The notes under the pieces were generated by a model. It saw nothing but the letters and a program-made list of their open reading frames with translations, was not told the origin of the DNA and did not search any database. A program made the translations under genes and the position numbers. From contig JAPPBZ010000322.1 of the NCBI GenBank assembly GCA_026702635.1, forward strand, positions 1 to 6,300: a DNA stretch of 6,300 nucleotides, read 5' to 3'. The stretch is from Bacteroidota bacterium. Lineage in GTDB: Bacteria; Bacteroidota; Rhodothermia; Rhodothermales; Bin80. This document shows positions 5,412-6,300 of the stretch, piece by piece (positions within the stretch are counted from its first letter, which is position 1; every line of letters begins with the position of its first letter).

Positions 5412-6300
5412 TTAAAGTTCATCGAACCAGCCCTTCATGCGGCCGACGATTTTGCTCCACGAGCCCCCTCCCTTTTCGGAAGCGTCTATGGCACCAGGCA
5501 GTCTTCTGATGGAGCCATCTTGCGTGATAGAATTCATCATTTTCGGGGACAGCCCATAAAGGACCAAGCCGATACTTGTGGCGAACTTAGGGTCCGACAC
5601 CTCTTGCCAGAGCCCGCCTCCCCGATGTGTAGGAAAGCCAACGCGTGTTTCGAGCCCAAGTACTTCGTTGGCCAATTCATTGGTTCCCGGGATCAATGAG
5701 CCACCACCGGTCAGGACCGCACCAGCGGAGAGATGTTTGCCATATCCGCTGCGTCGAATTTCAATCGCGGCGATCTCCAGGATCTCCTCAAGTCGGGGTT
5801 GAATGATCTGGGCCAATGTGCTGGAACTGATCGTTTTTTCCTGCCTACCTCCCAGTCCGGGAATGCGTATCTGATTGTCATCATCTGTGAGATCAACCAT
5901 TGCACAACCAAATTGACATTTCAATTGCTCGGCATGGTTGCGCATGACCCCCAGCCCCTTCCTGATATCTTCCGTCACATTGTTACCTGCTACGGCGATG
6001 ACGGCTGTGTGCCGGATTGTACGATCTTCAAAGACGGCAACATCGGTAGTTCCGCCTCCAATATCAATCAGGACCACCCCAACCTCCTTCTCATCCGTAT
6101 GCAGCACACTGAACGAACTGGCCAGTGGCTCAAGTACGACATCAGTGACCTGATAGCCAGCTTTCTCAATACATCTATAAATATTTCTTGCTGCAGAGAC
6201 CAGCCCTGTGATGATATGCACATTGGCTTCAAGGCGCGCATCTTCTTGGAGGACCGAGGGGAAGATCCGGACCTGCTCGGCGTCTATGAGGGCATCCCGC
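5412..6300 (-). CDS. ftsA: Cell division protein FtsA (N-terminal part outside window)
   Basis: Actin-like ATPase that anchors FtsZ filaments to the inner face of the cytoplasmic membrane and recruits later division proteins. The frame is open through base 6299, so the visible 295 residues are the C-terminal two-thirds of a protein usually of 400-450. Window residues: end of subdomain 1C, including RLEANVHIITG (22-32); KAGYQVTDVVLEPLAS (46-61); phosphate-binding DIGGGTTD (79-86); adenosine-binding LTGGGSLIPG (196-205); a serine/glycine-rich linker (about 253-282); and the terminal amphipathic helix IVGRMKGWFDEL (284-295), the membrane-targeting sequence. The GTG at 6221 is internal, because homology continues upstream of it. 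The family's DGxxGIxxPxGMxG segment before RLEA is absent, making this part about 13 residues shorter than I expect. Sequence style matches Bacteroidota-type FtsA. ftsZ follows after 26 bases. Confidence 0.97.
   Translation of the reverse strand, partial: RDALIDAEQVRIFPSVLQEDARLEANVHIITGLVSAARNIYRCIEKAGYQVTDVVLEPLASSFSVLHTDEKEVGVVLIDIGGGTTDVAVFEDRTIRHTAVIAVAGNNVTEDIRKGLGVMRNHAEQLKCQFGCAMVDLTDDDNQIRIPGLGGRQEKTISSSTLAQIIQPRLEEILEIAAIEIRRSGYGKHLSAGAVLTGGGSLIPGTNELANEVLGLETRVGFPTHRGGGLWQEVSDPKFATSIGLVLYGLSPKMMNSITQDGSIRRLPGAIDASEKGGGSWSKIVGRMKGWFDEL

Noticed and set aside
5412..6221. GTG at 6221 as the true start of FtsA
   Set aside because: The frame stays open to the window edge and the upstream residues (RLEAN and before) match FtsA, so the gene is simply cut by the window.
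1..6300. CRISPR array, insertion sequence, tRNA, rRNA or phage attachment site
   Set aside because: No regularly spaced repeats, no transposase motifs or terminal inverted repeats, and no tRNA-like sequence were found on reading both strands. The content is housekeeping genes throughout.

Overview
This window is a stretch of ordinary bacterial chromosome with six protein genes. One is on the + strand (lysS, its 3' part only) and five are on the - strand (queG, an OmpA/PKD outer-membrane protein, rpsT, ftsZ, and ftsA cut by the right edge). The FtsA sequence (DIGGGTTD, LTGGGS, the RLEANVHIITG stretch), the short QueG without HEAT repeats, the OmpA protein carrying PKD domains, the lack of clear Shine-Dalgarno sequences and one TAnnTTTG-type promoter box all point to the Bacteroidota/Rhodothermota/Chlorobiota (FCB) group. 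A Rhodothermia- or Balneolia-like marine bacterium is my best guess. The genus cannot be read from the sequence.

Layout. 1-883: C-terminal part of class II lysyl-tRNA synthetase. 884-937: short convergent gap with a weak stem-loop. 938-1903: queG (epoxyqueuosine reductase), convergent with lysS. 1904-2225: gene-free spacer with two inverted repeats, a weak candidate queG promoter and, at its right end, a strong terminator serving the leftward transcript. 2226-3779: secreted beta-barrel + 2 x PKD + OmpA-like protein. 3828-4085: ribosomal protein S20. 4141-5385: ftsZ. 5412-6300: ftsA, missing its N-terminal third.

The leftward block ftsA-ftsZ-rpsT-OmpA/PKD has gaps of 26, 55 and 48 bases, and I see no convincing terminator until 2166-2203. 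It could therefore be one transcription unit joining division-ring assembly (FtsA tethers FtsZ to the membrane), a small-subunit ribosomal protein and a peptidoglycan-associated envelope protein. A good TAnnTTTG box in the ftsZ-rpsT gap suggests an internal promoter for rpsT. lysS and queG both act at the tRNA level (charging and wobble-base modification) but are convergent, so they are not co-transcribed.

I find no mobile element, CRISPR array, rRNA, tRNA or unknown defence-type system. The points most worth checking are a compact FtsA 1C subdomain lacking a normally conserved loop, a shortened OmpA peptidoglycan-binding loop with the usual Asp replaced, a second C-terminal-peptide-like motif in the FtsZ linker, and the rpsT/OmpA placement behind ftsZ.
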